A DNA stretch of 64,000 bases from Comamonadaceae bacterium (GTDB lineage Bacteria; Pseudomonadota; Gammaproteobacteria; Burkholderiales; Burkholderiaceae_C): positions 117,181-181,180 of the forward strand of contig JAIXUG010000014.1 of the NCBI GenBank assembly GCA_027484105.1, in the 5' to 3' direction. Below are positions 25,905 to 34,527 of this stretch, in pieces (within the stretch, counting starts at the first letter, position 1; each line of letters starts with the position of its first letter). Under the pieces are notes generated by a model that worked only from the letters and a program-made list of their open reading frames with translations, had not been told where the DNA came from and did not search any database. Both the position numbers and the translations under genes were made by a program.

Positions 25905-26298
25905 GCTGGTCGTCTCCATAATTCAACAGGTCATCATACAAATTTTCGGGAATTCACGCTTCGAGAGGCGTCTGGATACTCAACTGCTGCTGAGGCTGCT
26001 GAAGCCCATTGATCTTGGTAGATTGGCCCGCTGATCTTTGTATCTGTTGGCGGTCAGACTTACGTACTCGGCCCATAGCGGGCTCGGTCGGGAACTCTTT
26101 CAGGTCGTTTCTTGGGGCGTCCTAAGGCGTTTGAAAAACCTATTCCAGCTGGCCATGGTCGATGCAGCAGGCCAGCGCCCCCAGGAACCACAGCCGTGCG
26201 GATCGTTCTGTTCCTGCAACGATGTGTCTCGAAACTGTGCATTGACAGCCCGCAGCCGTGTCAACGATAGTGCGTCGCACCCGTACACCGATCGCAAC
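25905..26298. other. Intergenic region between ltnD and the esterase gene
   Basis: About 390 bp without a convincing gene, holding divergent control sequences. On the minus strand TATGAT (complement of 25933-25938) is a plausible -10 for ltnD-otnK with no clear -35. On the right is the TTGACA/TGTCAA palindrome described separately. The region marks a change in base composition toward the higher-GC esterase cassette. Confidence 0.5.
26242..26270 (+). promoter_or_regulatory. Promoter with TTGACA-N11-TGTCAA palindrome before esterase gene
   Basis: TTGACA (26242-26247) and TGTCAA (26259-26264) are perfect inverted arms 11 nt apart, with the T-N11-A geometry of LysR-type sites. The same TTGACA is an ideal -35 with a 17-nt spacer to CGATAG (26265-26270), followed by a 28-nt leader to the ATG at 26299. 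The LysR protein encoded at 28.8-29.7 kb is the obvious candidate regulator, by inference. Confidence 0.5.
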
Positions 26299-27723
26299 AT
26301 GACGCACCTCACACACTCCGCAGCCCACACCGGTGTGCAACTGTACCGAGGTATCCGTTATGCGCAACCGCCGATCGGCGCCCTGCGCTTTGCGCCGCCA
26401 GTGGCGCATGGCACGTACGGCCATGCGGCCACCGGCCACACCGGCATTGCCCCCCAATCCCCCTCGCGTCTGCGCAATGTGATGGGAGACTTTGCTGACC
26501 CGCAGTCCGAGGATTGCCTGAACCTGAGCGTCTGGACACCCGCAGCCGACCAGGCCCGCCGCCCTGTGTTGTTCTGGATCCATGGCGGCGCGTTCATGTC
26601 TGGCGCAGGCGCCCTGGGCTGGTACGACGGCAGCCACCTGAGCGCAGAAGGCGATGTGGTGGTGGTCAGCCCAAACTATCGCCTCGGCGCCCTGGGTTTC
26701 CTGCATCAGACCGGCCTGTCGGACGGCAACCTTGGCCTGCTCGACCTGGAACTGGCCCTGCAGTGGGTACGCATCAACATCCACCGATACGGCGGCGACC
26801 CGGACCGCATCACGGTGATGGGTCAGTCGGCCGGGGCCTGGTCTGCTGCGCTGATGGTGGCACGCATGAAGGCAGAGGCACCGTCCATCCACCAGCTGAT
26901 CCTGCAAAGCGGTCCTTTGGGCGTGTCCCCGGCTTTGCCGGAATCGGCCACCGTCATGGCACAGGCCTTTCTGCACGCATTGGCGCCCGGAGCGAACGGA
27001 GCCGAGGCGCTGCAGCACGCTCGCGCTGCCAGCGTACCGGCGATCCTGGAAGCGCAGGGCGCCGCGATCCGGGCGGTCGGCAACAGCCTGACGCCACCTG
27101 GCCACCCCGGCTTACCCTTCGGCCCCGTGGCCGATGGCAAGGTGGTGCCCGGACTGGCTGACTATCGCGCATACCTTGAGCAAGCTGCTGGTCGGGTACC
27201 GGTGCTGGTGGGCTGGACACGCGACGAGATGAGCGCCTTCCAGGCAGCGGATCCAGGCAGCGCGGAAGACCGGGCCAACGCTGCGACCGCGCGCGCCGTC
27301 TTCGAGAATCCATCGCGGCAGTGGGCCAGCCAGGCGCGGCGGGCTGGCCGGCCGGCTTACGCATTTTCCTTCGACTGGGCGCCGGCAGACAGCCGCTTTG
27401 GCGCCTGCCACTGCATCGAGCTGCCATTCGTATTCGGCAGTCAGGCGGCTTTCGCCGGAGCGCCGATGCTGGGAGATGAACCCGCTGTCAGCATCGACAA
27501 CCTGTCGCGTCGGGTCCGTGCTGCCTGGCTTGCCTTTGTGCGGCATGGCGATCCGAATGCGGCCGGGCCACAAGGCCTGCCTGGCTGGCCACTGGTCGCA
27601 GATATCGACGGGCCTGTGATGCACATCGACACCCGCTGCCATGTCTCTGCCACCGGAATGCAGCCAGCCCGATCGACGCCTGTCCCATCCACCTTTTCCA
27701 TCCCACGGAGTAGCCCCCCATGA
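26299..27723 (+). CDS. Type B carboxylesterase
   Basis: 474 residues of the carboxylesterase/lipase type B family, a serine hydrolase that cleaves carboxylic esters. It starts close to the family's conserved FRGIPYA-like motif (here YRGIRYAQPPIGALRF). The oxyanion-hole HGGAFMSG, the nucleophile elbow GQSAGAWSAAL and the DCLNLSVWTP disulfide-region motif are present. The His of the triad is probably in the CHCIELPFVF segment; the acid is less clear. No signal peptide is visible, so it is likely cytoplasmic. No strong ribosome site precedes the ATG. Its stop overlaps the next gene (ATGA), tying the esterase to a solute-binding protein. Confidence 0.85.
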   Translation: MTHLTHSAAHTGVQLYRGIRYAQPPIGALRFAPPVAHGTYGHAATGHTGIAPQSPSRLRNVMGDFADPQSEDCLNLSVWTPAADQARRPVLFWIHGGAFMSGAGALGWYDGSHLSAEGDVVVVSPNYRLGALGFLHQTGLSDGNLGLLDLELALQWVRINIHRYGGDPDRITVMGQSAGAWSAALMVARMKAEAPSIHQLILQSGPLGVSPALPESATVMAQAFLHALAPGANGAEALQHARAASVPAILEAQGAAIRAVGNSLTPPGHPGLPFGPVADGKVVPGLADYRAYLEQAAGRVPVLVGWTRDEMSAFQAADPGSAEDRANAATARAVFENPSRQWASQARRAGRPAYAFSFDWAPADSRFGACHCIELPFVFGSQAAFAGAPMLGDEPAVSIDNLSRRVRAAWLAFVRHGDPNAAGPQGLPGWPLVADIDGPVMHIDTRCHVSATGMQPARSTPVPSTFSIPRSSPP

Positions 27724-28739
27724 GTCGCACCGTTTCCGCACCCATCGCCACCACGCCCGCCTTGCGGCCCGCCACACGCCGCCAGTTCGTGGCGCTGGGT
27801 GGCATGGCCCTGGCCGCTCCCTTGTCAGTCCTGGCGCAGGCCGCCGACCGCCCGGTCCGCATGGTGGTGGCCAACCCGCCGGGCGGCCCGCTGGACATCG
27901 TGGCACGCGTCATCGCAGAGCAACTGGCCGCCAAATGGAAACAGCCGGTGGTGGTGGACAACCGGGCCGCCGGCAACGGCATCGTGGCAGCGGACACCGT
28001 GGCCAAGTCACGGCCGGACGGAAATACCATTCTGATGACGGCGACCTTCACCGAATCCATCCTGCCCTACGCCGCCGAGAAACTGCCCTACAACGCCGAA
28101 AAGGACTTCACCCCGGTGACTGAGATCGCCCGCGTGGGCTTCATCCTGCTGGTGCCCGGCGACAGCCCGGTCAAGACCTTCCAGGACTTCGTGGCCATGA
28201 CGCGCTCCAGCACCACACCGGTGTCGGTCGGCGGCCTGGGCCGCGGCAGCTCGATGCACCTGGCCTGGGAACTGATCAACAGGGGCGCAGGCATACGCAA
28301 CGTCGAATACATCGCCTACCGGACACCTGGCCAGTCCCAGGGCGACCTGCTCGGCGGCCGGCTTTCGATGATCATCGACACCTTCGGCTCGTCGCGCGCC
28401 TTCGTGGAGAACGGCCGGCTGCGTGCCATCGCCATCACTTCGGGCAACCGTTCGGCCCAGCAACCGGCGGTGCCGACCCTGGCGGAAAGCGGGCTGAAGG
28501 ACTTCCAGATCTTCCCGTGGATTGGGTTGGTGGCACCATCGGGTACACCGCCGGAGCGGGTGCTGGCGATCCAGCAGGCCGTGGCAGAGGCGATCGCGCA
28601 GCCGGCCGTTAAGGCCCGTCTGGAGCTGTTCGGATTCACGCCGGTGGGCAACGGCCCCTCGGACATGGCGGCTACGATTCGGTTGGAGCGGGCGCGGTTT
28701 GCGCCGCTGGTGAAGGAGCTGGGGATCACGTTGGATTGA
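27720..28739 (+). CDS. Tripartite tricarboxylate (Bug/TctC) solute-binding protein with Tat-like signal
   Basis: 339 residues. The N-terminus TRRQFVALGGMALAAP ending in SVLAQA looks like a twin-arginine export signal, cleaved near residue 40. The mature part has the Bug-family pattern: RPVRMVVANPPGGPLDIVARVIAE, VVDNRAAGNGIVAADTVAKS, PDGNTIL, a GRGSSMHLAWELI ligand loop, and AVPTLAESGLKDFQI. These periplasmic proteins bind carboxylates or related molecules and feed TctAB permeases, none of which is in the window. The gene overlaps the esterase stop by 4 nt, so the ligand may be the esterase substrate or product. Usual length is about 320-330. Confidence 0.9.
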   Translation: MSRTVSAPIATTPALRPATRRQFVALGGMALAAPLSVLAQAADRPVRMVVANPPGGPLDIVARVIAEQLAAKWKQPVVVDNRAAGNGIVAADTVAKSRPDGNTILMTATFTESILPYAAEKLPYNAEKDFTPVTEIARVGFILLVPGDSPVKTFQDFVAMTRSSTTPVSVGGLGRGSSMHLAWELINRGAGIRNVEYIAYRTPGQSQGDLLGGRLSMIIDTFGSSRAFVENGRLRAIAITSGNRSAQQPAVPTLAESGLKDFQIFPWIGLVAPSGTPPERVLAIQQAVAEAIAQPAVKARLELFGFTPVGNGPSDMAATIRLERARFAPLVKELGITLD

Positions 28740-28821
28740 GGGCCCGCTGGCTAGCCCCAGCACACCAAACATGGTAGGTACAGCCTTCCAGCAGAGAGGA
28801 ATGCCGTAGCCACCAGCCACT

Positions 28822-29733
28822 TCACACCACTCCGTACACCTCCCGCAAAAATCCCTCGAATTCCTCAATAAACGCCCGCCCCGCCACGGACAGCGTACGC
28901 CTTGAGCCATACACCGCATACAACTGCGCCGGCGGCGGCGCCCACCCCGGTGCGACGATCTGCAACCGCCCCGCCGCCACATCAGCGGAACACATTAGCG
29001 TTGCCATCGGCGTCACACCACAGCCTGCAAGTGCCGCCTCGCGCAGCACGAGCAGGTTGTCGCTGCTCAGGCGCGGCGAGACCGCAACGTCCACGCTGCG
29101 GCCATCCTCATGGGTCAGCCGCCAACGGTCGGAGGCACCCATGTAGTCCCAGCCGATCACGTTGCGCTGTGACAGGGCCCGCGGGTCGTCCACCGGTTCC
29201 ACCGCGCCTGGCGCGCTGACGAGTACGAATCGCGACATCAGCATCGGGCGCGCCACCATGCTGGTGTCTGCCAGGGGCACGCTGGTGGGGTGAACAACGA
29301 TGTCATACCTATCGGCCAGCGACTCGACCCTGCCGGTGGTGGTGACTACCGACAGCCGGACGAGTGGGTACCGTTGGACAAATCCAGCTGCAAAGCGTGC
29401 CAGCAACGCCGTGGCCAGTGCGACCGGGCAGGCCACCCGCAGATCGCCGGTGGGCTGGCCCAGGCTGTCCTGCGCCACGGTGAGGGCCGAGCTGGCGCTT
29501 TCCCGAATGCGTGCGCCGTGCTCCAGCAGTTGCCGCCCGACGTCGGTGACTTCGAAGTGCCGCGAATCGCGCTTGATCAGGGGCATGCCCAACTGCTGCT
29601 CCAGCCGCGCGATGCGCCGGCTCAGGCGCGACTTCGGAATGCCACAGCGCGCGCTAGCCGCCGAGAAGCCGCCGGCCTCGACCACCTCGACCAGCAGCAC
29701 CAGGTCGTCGGCAGCGGCGCCCATCTCCTTCAT
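28822..29733 (-). CDS. LysR-family transcriptional regulator
   Basis: 303 residues. The N-terminal winged helix reads VLLVEVVEAGGFSAASARCGIPKSRLSRRIARLEQQLG (first 20 residues are typical), with the LIKRDSRHFEVTDVGRQLLEH wing. The C-terminal effector-binding domain follows (GDLRVACPVALATALLARF, VVHPTSVPLADTSM). The ATG overlaps the stop of the upstream hypothetical gene (ATGA), so the two are one operon. It is convergent with the esterase-tctC pair, and the palindromic promoter at 26.24 kb has LysR-site geometry, so it may control that pair. Its base composition matches the esterase cassette. Ligand unknown. Confidence 0.9.
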   Translation of the reverse strand: MKEMGAAADDLVLLVEVVEAGGFSAASARCGIPKSRLSRRIARLEQQLGMPLIKRDSRHFEVTDVGRQLLEHGARIRESASSALTVAQDSLGQPTGDLRVACPVALATALLARFAAGFVQRYPLVRLSVVTTTGRVESLADRYDIVVHPTSVPLADTSMVARPMLMSRFVLVSAPGAVEPVDDPRALSQRNVIGWDYMGASDRWRLTHEDGRSVDVAVSPRLSSDNLLVLREAALAGCGVTPMATLMCSADVAAGRLQIVAPGWAPPPAQLYAVYGSRRTLSVAGRAFIEEFEGFLREVYGVV

Positions 29734-30113
29734 GCCGCCCCCCGGGCCGCGCGGAAGTCCTCCCAGAACTGAGCCTCCTGCGCGGTTGCGAAATTGTTGC
29801 GCATGAGGGTGCTGAGTTCGCGCCGCGCATGGAACAGCGCGCAGGCTGCGAGCAGGTAGCCCTGGTCATGCGCCAATGTTCTCACCTGCAGTGTGTCAAA
29901 TTCTGGGCACCAACGGTCGAAATACCGCTGCTGGAGGCGGGCAGCAATGCAGCCATCTGCCCGCTGTGCAGAAGGCGAAATCTGGGTAAGGTCTTGGAGG
30001 TTCAGACGTTGGAACAAACGATTGAATTCGTCAATCGTTGAAGCAGGATATAAGTCTCGGTCACCTTCAATCAGGATGCCTGCTGGTATCGACGCGTGGA
30101 CTTTTTCGGACAT
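29730..30113 (-). CDS. Hypothetical protein co-transcribed with LysR gene
   Basis: 127 residues, not recognised. It is a soluble protein without signal peptide or membrane segment. It has mixed charge, several aromatic residues (DRDLYPAST, FDRWCPEFDTL), two cysteines, and a helical C-terminus (RRELSTLMRNNFATAQEAQFWEDFRAARG). The 4-nt overlap with the LysR gene suggests a linked function, perhaps in sensing or in the same catabolic step. I cannot assign a family. Confidence 0.55.
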   Translation of the reverse strand: MSEKVHASIPAGILIEGDRDLYPASTIDEFNRLFQRLNLQDLTQISPSAQRADGCIAARLQQRYFDRWCPEFDTLQVRTLAHDQGYLLAACALFHARRELSTLMRNNFATAQEAQFWEDFRAARGAA

Positions 30114-30165
30114 GTCTTTCCCTATTGAATCACCGACTAAACGCGCGGGTTTACAGGGCGACTGG

Positions 30166-30194
30166 TCATAAAAATTTCACTTTATCAAAATCAA
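30166..30194 (-). promoter_or_regulatory. Candidate promoter of the hypothetical-LysR operon
   Basis: On the minus strand TTGATT (complement of 30189-30194) and TTATGA (complement of 30166-30171) are separated by 17 nt, in a locally AT-rich stretch 53 nt before the ATG at 30113. The -10 match is weak. The rest of the gap to 30355 shows no gene. Confidence 0.3.
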
Positions 30195-30355
30195 TGATAT
30201 CCATGAACTCGATGAGTTGACAACGTATGAACGGAACTGCGGAGACAGCCTGCTCTTTTGTGATCGAGTTGGTAGCGTTCGGTTTGCGACCTTTAGCCGA
30301 TGTCTCTTAACGCTGCAAGTGAGCCATCCCGCGCAGAACAAAAGTAGTTGGACAG

Positions 30356-30762
30356 AGGCGTCGCGCGGATGACCTTCAACAAACAGATTTCAATGGGTTT
30401 TAGCAGCCCCGGCGCATTCAGGCCTCGGGGTGTCTGTAAGACATCAAGGGCCCGTGGCGCGCTGGGTCAGCCTGTCGGCACTGCCGTCATGCCGAAAACC
30501 CAGGGCTTCGGCCATCGGTGTGCGCAGCGGGGGATACGAAGCAAACAAGCGCTGTACCGCCGGCTGAGGGTCATAGCGCACCCGCTTCAAGCATTCGGGG
30601 CCATGCGCACGCGCAATGGCCTGGACCACTTCTGCCATGGTCAGGTGCAGGGCGGGCATCTGCACCATTCGGCGAGGCCCGAGTGCTGAAGTTTCAATGC
30701 ATGCGGCATGCAGCAGGTTATCGACGCAGGCACCGACCGGGCCATCAGGATTTCGCTGGCGA
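30356..30762 (-). pseudogene. denD-like epimerase pseudogene (duplicate of 36.3-36.9 kb)
   Basis: This is a second copy of the 3' part of the denD-like gene at 36357-37301. The 170 bp from 30374 differ from 36287 onward at about ten positions by eye. On the minus strand it encodes VGACVDNLLHAACIETSALG, PRRMVQMPALHLTMAEVVQA and the rest to the C-terminus. At 30739 the copy jumps over 178 bp that are present in the other copy (36653-36830), resumes for about 23 bp (GGCCATCAGGATTTCGCTGG), then loses homology. The NAD-binding N-terminus is missing, so it is dead. Confidence 0.85.
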
Positions 30763-30905
30763 TTTACGCCCACCGGCGCTTGCACGCCACGTTGGGCTAA
30801 GTCAGACCGATGCAGTTTGAAGAACATCAGGACGCGGCACCCCAATTGAAGGCCGCAAAATGAAGTGTCGAAGCAGTCCCGTCAGCATAGGCATGTTCGT
30901 CTTGC

Positions 30906-31403
30906 TCATTTGGGCTTTCGCCCTTCTTGCAGCATGGCGTGTGCCTCATCCGACAACACCGTCAAGACGCGTCCAAACGCCTCGTAATCTGCGTCGCTCA
31001 GCATCGCTCTCAAACGATTTTGACGGGCCATAGATCCCACAATGCCTTGCCTGAGCAGCGCTATCCCTGCCTCGGTCGCCGACAAAAGCTGCCGGCGGCG
31101 ATCACCTGAATCCGTCGCCATGGCAATCAAGCCTTTTTCTGTCAATTCGTAGCTGGCGCGACTGACCTGACTGTGATCGAGGTGCGTGGCCGCGGCCACT
31201 TGCCCCGAGGTGCTGGGTCCCAAGCGGTTGAGGATGACCAATAGCCGCCATTGCCTGCTGGACAGGCCCAAATCCTGGCTCACGGAACTTTCCACGACCC
31301 TGGCCAGCAATTGCGACAACACGGACACACGAAACGTGATCAATTCTTCTGGCGCATGACGGCGCAAGGCGGCGACACTGACGGCTTTGTTTTTATTTGT
31401 CAT
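30906..31403 (-). CDS. MarR-family transcriptional regulator
   Basis: 165 residues with the MarR winged-helix core: LSSRQWRLLVILNRLGPSTSG, QVAAATHLDHSQVSRASYEL, EKGLIAMATDSGDRRRQLLS. MarR proteins are dimers that leave their operator when bound by small phenolic or CoA-linked ligands. It is divergent from the tctC-CoA transferase operon, with 66 bp between start codons, and a perfect inverted repeat lies in that gap. It therefore most likely represses both itself and the operon. The inducer is unknown. Confidence 0.9.
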   Translation of the reverse strand: MTNKNKAVSVAALRRHAPEELITFRVSVLSQLLARVVESSVSQDLGLSSRQWRLLVILNRLGPSTSGQVAAATHLDHSQVSRASYELTEKGLIAMATDSGDRRRQLLSATEAGIALLRQGIVGSMARQNRLRAMLSDADYEAFGRVLTVLSDEAHAMLQEGRKPK

Positions 31404-31409
31404 GACATT

Positions 31410-31425
31410 ATTTGCTGTAGCAAAT
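31410..31425. promoter_or_regulatory. MarR operator: ATTTGCT-GT-AGCAAAT inverted repeat
   Basis: A perfect 7-bp inverted repeat with a 2-bp centre lies 7 bp from the marR start. It overlaps a -35-like TTGCTG (31412-31417), which is 18 nt from a good -10, TATGAT (31436-31441), reading toward tctC. Binding here would block that promoter and the marR promoter. Confidence 0.75.
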
Positions 31426-31469
31426 GATTTTTGAGTATGATTTCACATCACTTTAACAAGGAGACTGGT

Positions 31470-32438
31470 ATGTTTAAGCGTTTCGGACGGTTCTTTGGGG
31501 TGCTGGCGCTGGTGTGCTCAGGGGCTACATCGGCTTGGTCAGACACTTACCCCAACAAGCCCATCACTTTGGTGGTGACCCAAGGGCCGGGCTCAGGCAG
31601 TGACGTCACAGGCCGCTTGCTGGCGAGCTATCTGGGGCCGATATTGGGTCAAAACGTGGTGGTTGAAAACCGAGTGGGTGCGTCCGGCATCATTGGCCAT
31701 CAGTCGGTGGTGCGCGCTGCACCCGACGGGTACACCTTGCTGTTCACATCGACGGCTGGCTTGTTTGTGGTGCCGGTGATGAACGCCAATGCGAAATACA
31801 GCCTCGCAGACTTCGTACCTGTGGCTCCTGTGATGCGAGCGCCCTTTGCGGTCTTGGTGGCCAACACCCCGACTGCGCCCAAGACCATGGCCGAGCTCCT
31901 CCAAGCTGTGCGGTCCAAGCCACAGAGCTACGCTTCAGCAGGCGTCGGCACCATGACGCATTTGGGCAGCGAGTTGGTCCTGCGCAAAGCGGGCGTTCAG
32001 GCCACCCACGTCCCCTACAAAGGCAGCGGTGCCGCATTGACCGACTTGATGGGTGGGCAGGTCTTGTTCGCCACCGACTCTTTGACAGCATCCATGGCCT
32101 TGATCCGCAGTGGCAAGTTGCGTGCATTGGCCACCACCGATCTGGCCCGGGAAGGCTCACTGCCTGACGTACCCACATTGAGTGAAGCAGGCATTCCTAG
32201 CGTGCAAGTGGCCGCCATCGGTGGATTGTTTGCACCTAAAGGAACTCCAAAAGAAGTGGTCGACAAAATTGCCGCAGCCACAGCCAGGGTACTCGCCAAC
32301 CCCGACGTTGCGCAACGCTTTGCAGCGGTCGAAACTGACCCGCTCAGAGTGTCCATGCCCGCATTCAATGAATTGCTGCGCAAAGAGTCAGAGACATGGA
32401 GCCCCTTGGTCCGTCAACTGGACTTGAAACAGGAATGA
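31470..32438 (+). CDS. Tripartite tricarboxylate (Bug/TctC) solute-binding protein
   Basis: 322 residues. The start is the ATG preceded by AAGGAG at 6 nt. A Sec signal peptide (FKRFGRFFGVLALVCSGATS, cleaved near AWSD) leads into the Bug fold: YPNKPITLVVTQGPGSGSD, VVENRVGASGIIGHQSVVRA, PDGYTLLF, YKGSGAALTDLMGGQVLF, LPDVPTLSEAG. It is the first gene of a five-gene operon with CoA-linked enzymes, so it presumably captures the dicarboxylate or hydroxy acid they degrade. The family's TctA/TctB membrane partners are not in the window. Confidence 0.9.
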   Translation: MFKRFGRFFGVLALVCSGATSAWSDTYPNKPITLVVTQGPGSGSDVTGRLLASYLGPILGQNVVVENRVGASGIIGHQSVVRAAPDGYTLLFTSTAGLFVVPVMNANAKYSLADFVPVAPVMRAPFAVLVANTPTAPKTMAELLQAVRSKPQSYASAGVGTMTHLGSELVLRKAGVQATHVPYKGSGAALTDLMGGQVLFATDSLTASMALIRSGKLRALATTDLAREGSLPDVPTLSEAGIPSVQVAAIGGLFAPKGTPKEVVDKIAAATARVLANPDVAQRFAAVETDPLRVSMPAFNELLRKESETWSPLVRQLDLKQE

Positions 32439-33685
32439 GTGCTGGCCAACACCTTCCCAAACAAGCGCTTCAAGAGCAAGCCACGGGTCCTTTACAGGGT
32501 GTCCGCGTGGTCGACTTGTCGCGCCTGGTGGCTGGAAACATGCTCACTTTGCAGCTGGGCGACTTTGGTGCCGATGTCATCAAGGTGGAGTCCGCTGGTG
32601 CCGGAGACACTTTGCGTGAGTGGCGAGAGCCGCACCCAGACCACCCGGATGGTTACGACGGCTGGTGGCGCACCTATGCACGCAACAAACGCAGTCTGGC
32701 CTTGAACCTGCGTGATGGGCAGGCGATGCATTGGCTCAAACGCCTGATTGCGACGGCACAAGTTTTGGTGGAAAGTTTCAAACCCGGCACCCTTGAAAAC
32801 ATGGGCCTGAGCCCTGAACAGTTACACGCAGACAACCCGGGCTTGGTCATTGTGCGTTTGTCGGGTTGGGGGCAAACCGGCCCTTACCGCGAGTTGCCAG
32901 GCTTTGGCAGTTTGATCGAAGGCTTCAGCGGCTATGCGCACAAACACCGCAGCGATGGGGGTGCCCCCCAATTGCCGAACATGGCTTTGGCCGACATGGT
33001 GACAGGCTTGACCGGTGCATTTGCCACCTTGACCGCTTTGCGAGAGGTGGAGGTGCGTGGCGGTAAAGGCCAAGTCATTGACTTGTCCTTGCTGGAGCCG
33101 ATGCTGGCCATCATGGGCCCCGATGTCAGCAATTTCGCCGCAACCGGCGTAGACCCCGAACCCGGTCAAAAAATCGCTTCTCCTCGCGGCAGTTACCTTT
33201 GCAAAGATGGTCTGTGGGTGTCCATGTCGGGGTCGACAGACACCATGGCCAAGCGGGTTTTTGAGGCCATTGGACAGTCGGCTTTATTTGAGGATCCGCG
33301 CTTTTCAAGCAACGCTGCCCGCTTGGAAAATGACGCAGAACTGGATGCCATGGTGGCCGAGTTCATGTTGCAGCGCACTCAAGACGAATGCTTGAAGCAC
33401 TTTCGCCATCATGGCGTGACGGTGGGACCCATTTACGCACCACCTCAGTTGATCCAAGACGCGCATGTGGTGCAGCGCGGGGTTTATGTTCAATGCGCTG
33501 GCAGCGATGGCAGCGAGGCCACGGTCATGCACCAAGTCACACCCAGACTGCAAGGGACACCCGGCAGCATTCGCAGGGCAGCTCCTTTGCGGGGGCAGCA
33601 CACCGAAGAACTCTTGAGCGAACTCGGGGCCAGCGCAGCGGCGTGCCAGTCATTAAAAGCCCAAGGAGCGATTGAATGCCGTTGA
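32435..33685 (+). CDS. CaiB/BaiF family (class III) CoA transferase
   Basis: 416 residues, starting at an ATG that overlaps the tctC stop. Family landmarks are LQGVRVVDLSRLVAGNMLTL, LGDFGADVIKVESAGAGD, RNKRSLALNLRDG, VLVESFKPGTLENMGLSP and RLSGWGQTGPYRELPGFGSL, where the catalytic Asp would follow but the aligned region reads FGSLIEGFSGYAH. I see no obvious Asp at the usual site (typically GYDL or similar), which deserves alignment. GGKGQVIDLSLLEPMLAIMG is the next conserved block. Pairing with a citrate-lyase-beta-like enzyme suggests activation of a hydroxy acid to its CoA thioester followed by cleavage. Confidence 0.85.
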   Translation: MSAGQHLPKQALQEQATGPLQGVRVVDLSRLVAGNMLTLQLGDFGADVIKVESAGAGDTLREWREPHPDHPDGYDGWWRTYARNKRSLALNLRDGQAMHWLKRLIATAQVLVESFKPGTLENMGLSPEQLHADNPGLVIVRLSGWGQTGPYRELPGFGSLIEGFSGYAHKHRSDGGAPQLPNMALADMVTGLTGAFATLTALREVEVRGGKGQVIDLSLLEPMLAIMGPDVSNFAATGVDPEPGQKIASPRGSYLCKDGLWVSMSGSTDTMAKRVFEAIGQSALFEDPRFSSNAARLENDAELDAMVAEFMLQRTQDECLKHFRHHGVTVGPIYAPPQLIQDAHVVQRGVYVQCAGSDGSEATVMHQVTPRLQGTPGSIRRAAPLRGQHTEELLSELGASAAACQSLKAQGAIECR

Positions 33686-34527
33686 AAACTTTGCGCTCTT
33701 TGCTTTTTTTACCAGCGACCGCAGACCACCTGCTGGCCAAAGCCACAGAGCGAGGCGCTGACGCGCTGGTGGTTGACCTGGAGGATGCCATCCCCCCCGA
33801 CCGCAAAGCTGAAGCCCGTCCGATGGCGCGTGCAGCCGTGGCGCAACTCGCGCAACGCGGGGCCACCGTGTTGTTGCGTGTGAACAGTGAACCGGCTCAG
33901 TGGGCACAAGACCTGCAGGGCATGCCGCTGTCGCAACTGGCGGTTGTGATGCTGCCGAAGGTGGAGACCTTGGCCCAACTGGAAAACTTTGCTCAAGCGC
34001 TGAGGGCACGAGCGGTCGACAGTGGTCATCCGCCACCGCCGATCGCGGCTTTGCTGGAAACGCCCCTCGGCGTGCTGGCGGCGGCGCACATTGCGCAGCA
34101 CCCCGCGCTGTGCGCGCTGGGATTTGGTGCCGAGGACTACGCCGGCGCCTTGGGCGTGCCGCCCGAGCCGGCTGCACTGGCCTGGCCTGCACATCAGGTC
34201 CTGACATGCGCACATGCCCATGGCCTGGCCTGTTGGGGCCTGGCGGGGAGCATCGCGGCCGTCGACGACGTGGCAGGTTTTGAGCACACCGTGCGTGCCG
34301 GGCGCGCCATGGGTTTCACGGGCTCGGTTTGCATTCACCCGCGACAAGTACCCATTGTCAACCGGGGCTTCTCCCCTTCTGCCGAGGAACTCGCCTGGGC
34401 TGAACGTGTCGTGGCTGCCGATGAAGCCGCATCCCGTGATGGCCTTGGTGCGGTGCTGCTGGACGGTCGGATGATCGATCGGCCCATCGTCCAGCGGGCG
34501 CGCCGCTGGTTGCAATTGACCCCATGA
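33676..34527 (+). CDS. HpcH/HpaI-family CoA ester lyase (CitE-like)
   Basis: 283 residues of the citrate lyase beta / malyl-CoA lyase family, TIM-barrel Mg2+ enzymes that split or form 3-hydroxyacyl-CoA thioesters. Landmarks are LRSLLFLPATADHLLAKA, ADALVVDLEDAIPPDRKAEA, LRVNSE, VVMLPKVETLAQL, ALLETPLGVLAAAHIA (Glu metal ligand) and GFGAEDYAGALG (second acidic ligand), then SVCIHPRQV. It overlaps the end of the CoA transferase gene by 10 nt. By analogy with citramalate use, the pair could form a hydroxy-acyl-CoA and split it into acetyl-CoA plus a keto acid; the actual substrate is not known. Confidence 0.85.
   Translation: MPLKTLRSLLFLPATADHLLAKATERGADALVVDLEDAIPPDRKAEARPMARAAVAQLAQRGATVLLRVNSEPAQWAQDLQGMPLSQLAVVMLPKVETLAQLENFAQALRARAVDSGHPPPPIAALLETPLGVLAAAHIAQHPALCALGFGAEDYAGALGVPPEPAALAWPAHQVLTCAHAHGLACWGLAGSIAAVDDVAGFEHTVRAGRAMGFTGSVCIHPRQVPIVNRGFSPSAEELAWAERVVAADEAASRDGLGAVLLDGRMIDRPIVQRARRWLQLTP

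Noticed and set aside
30348..30689. Plus-strand frames at 30.35-30.85 kb and 36.2-36.7 kb as paralogous genes
   Set aside because: They are antisense shadows of the duplicated denD sequence, which explains their similarity.
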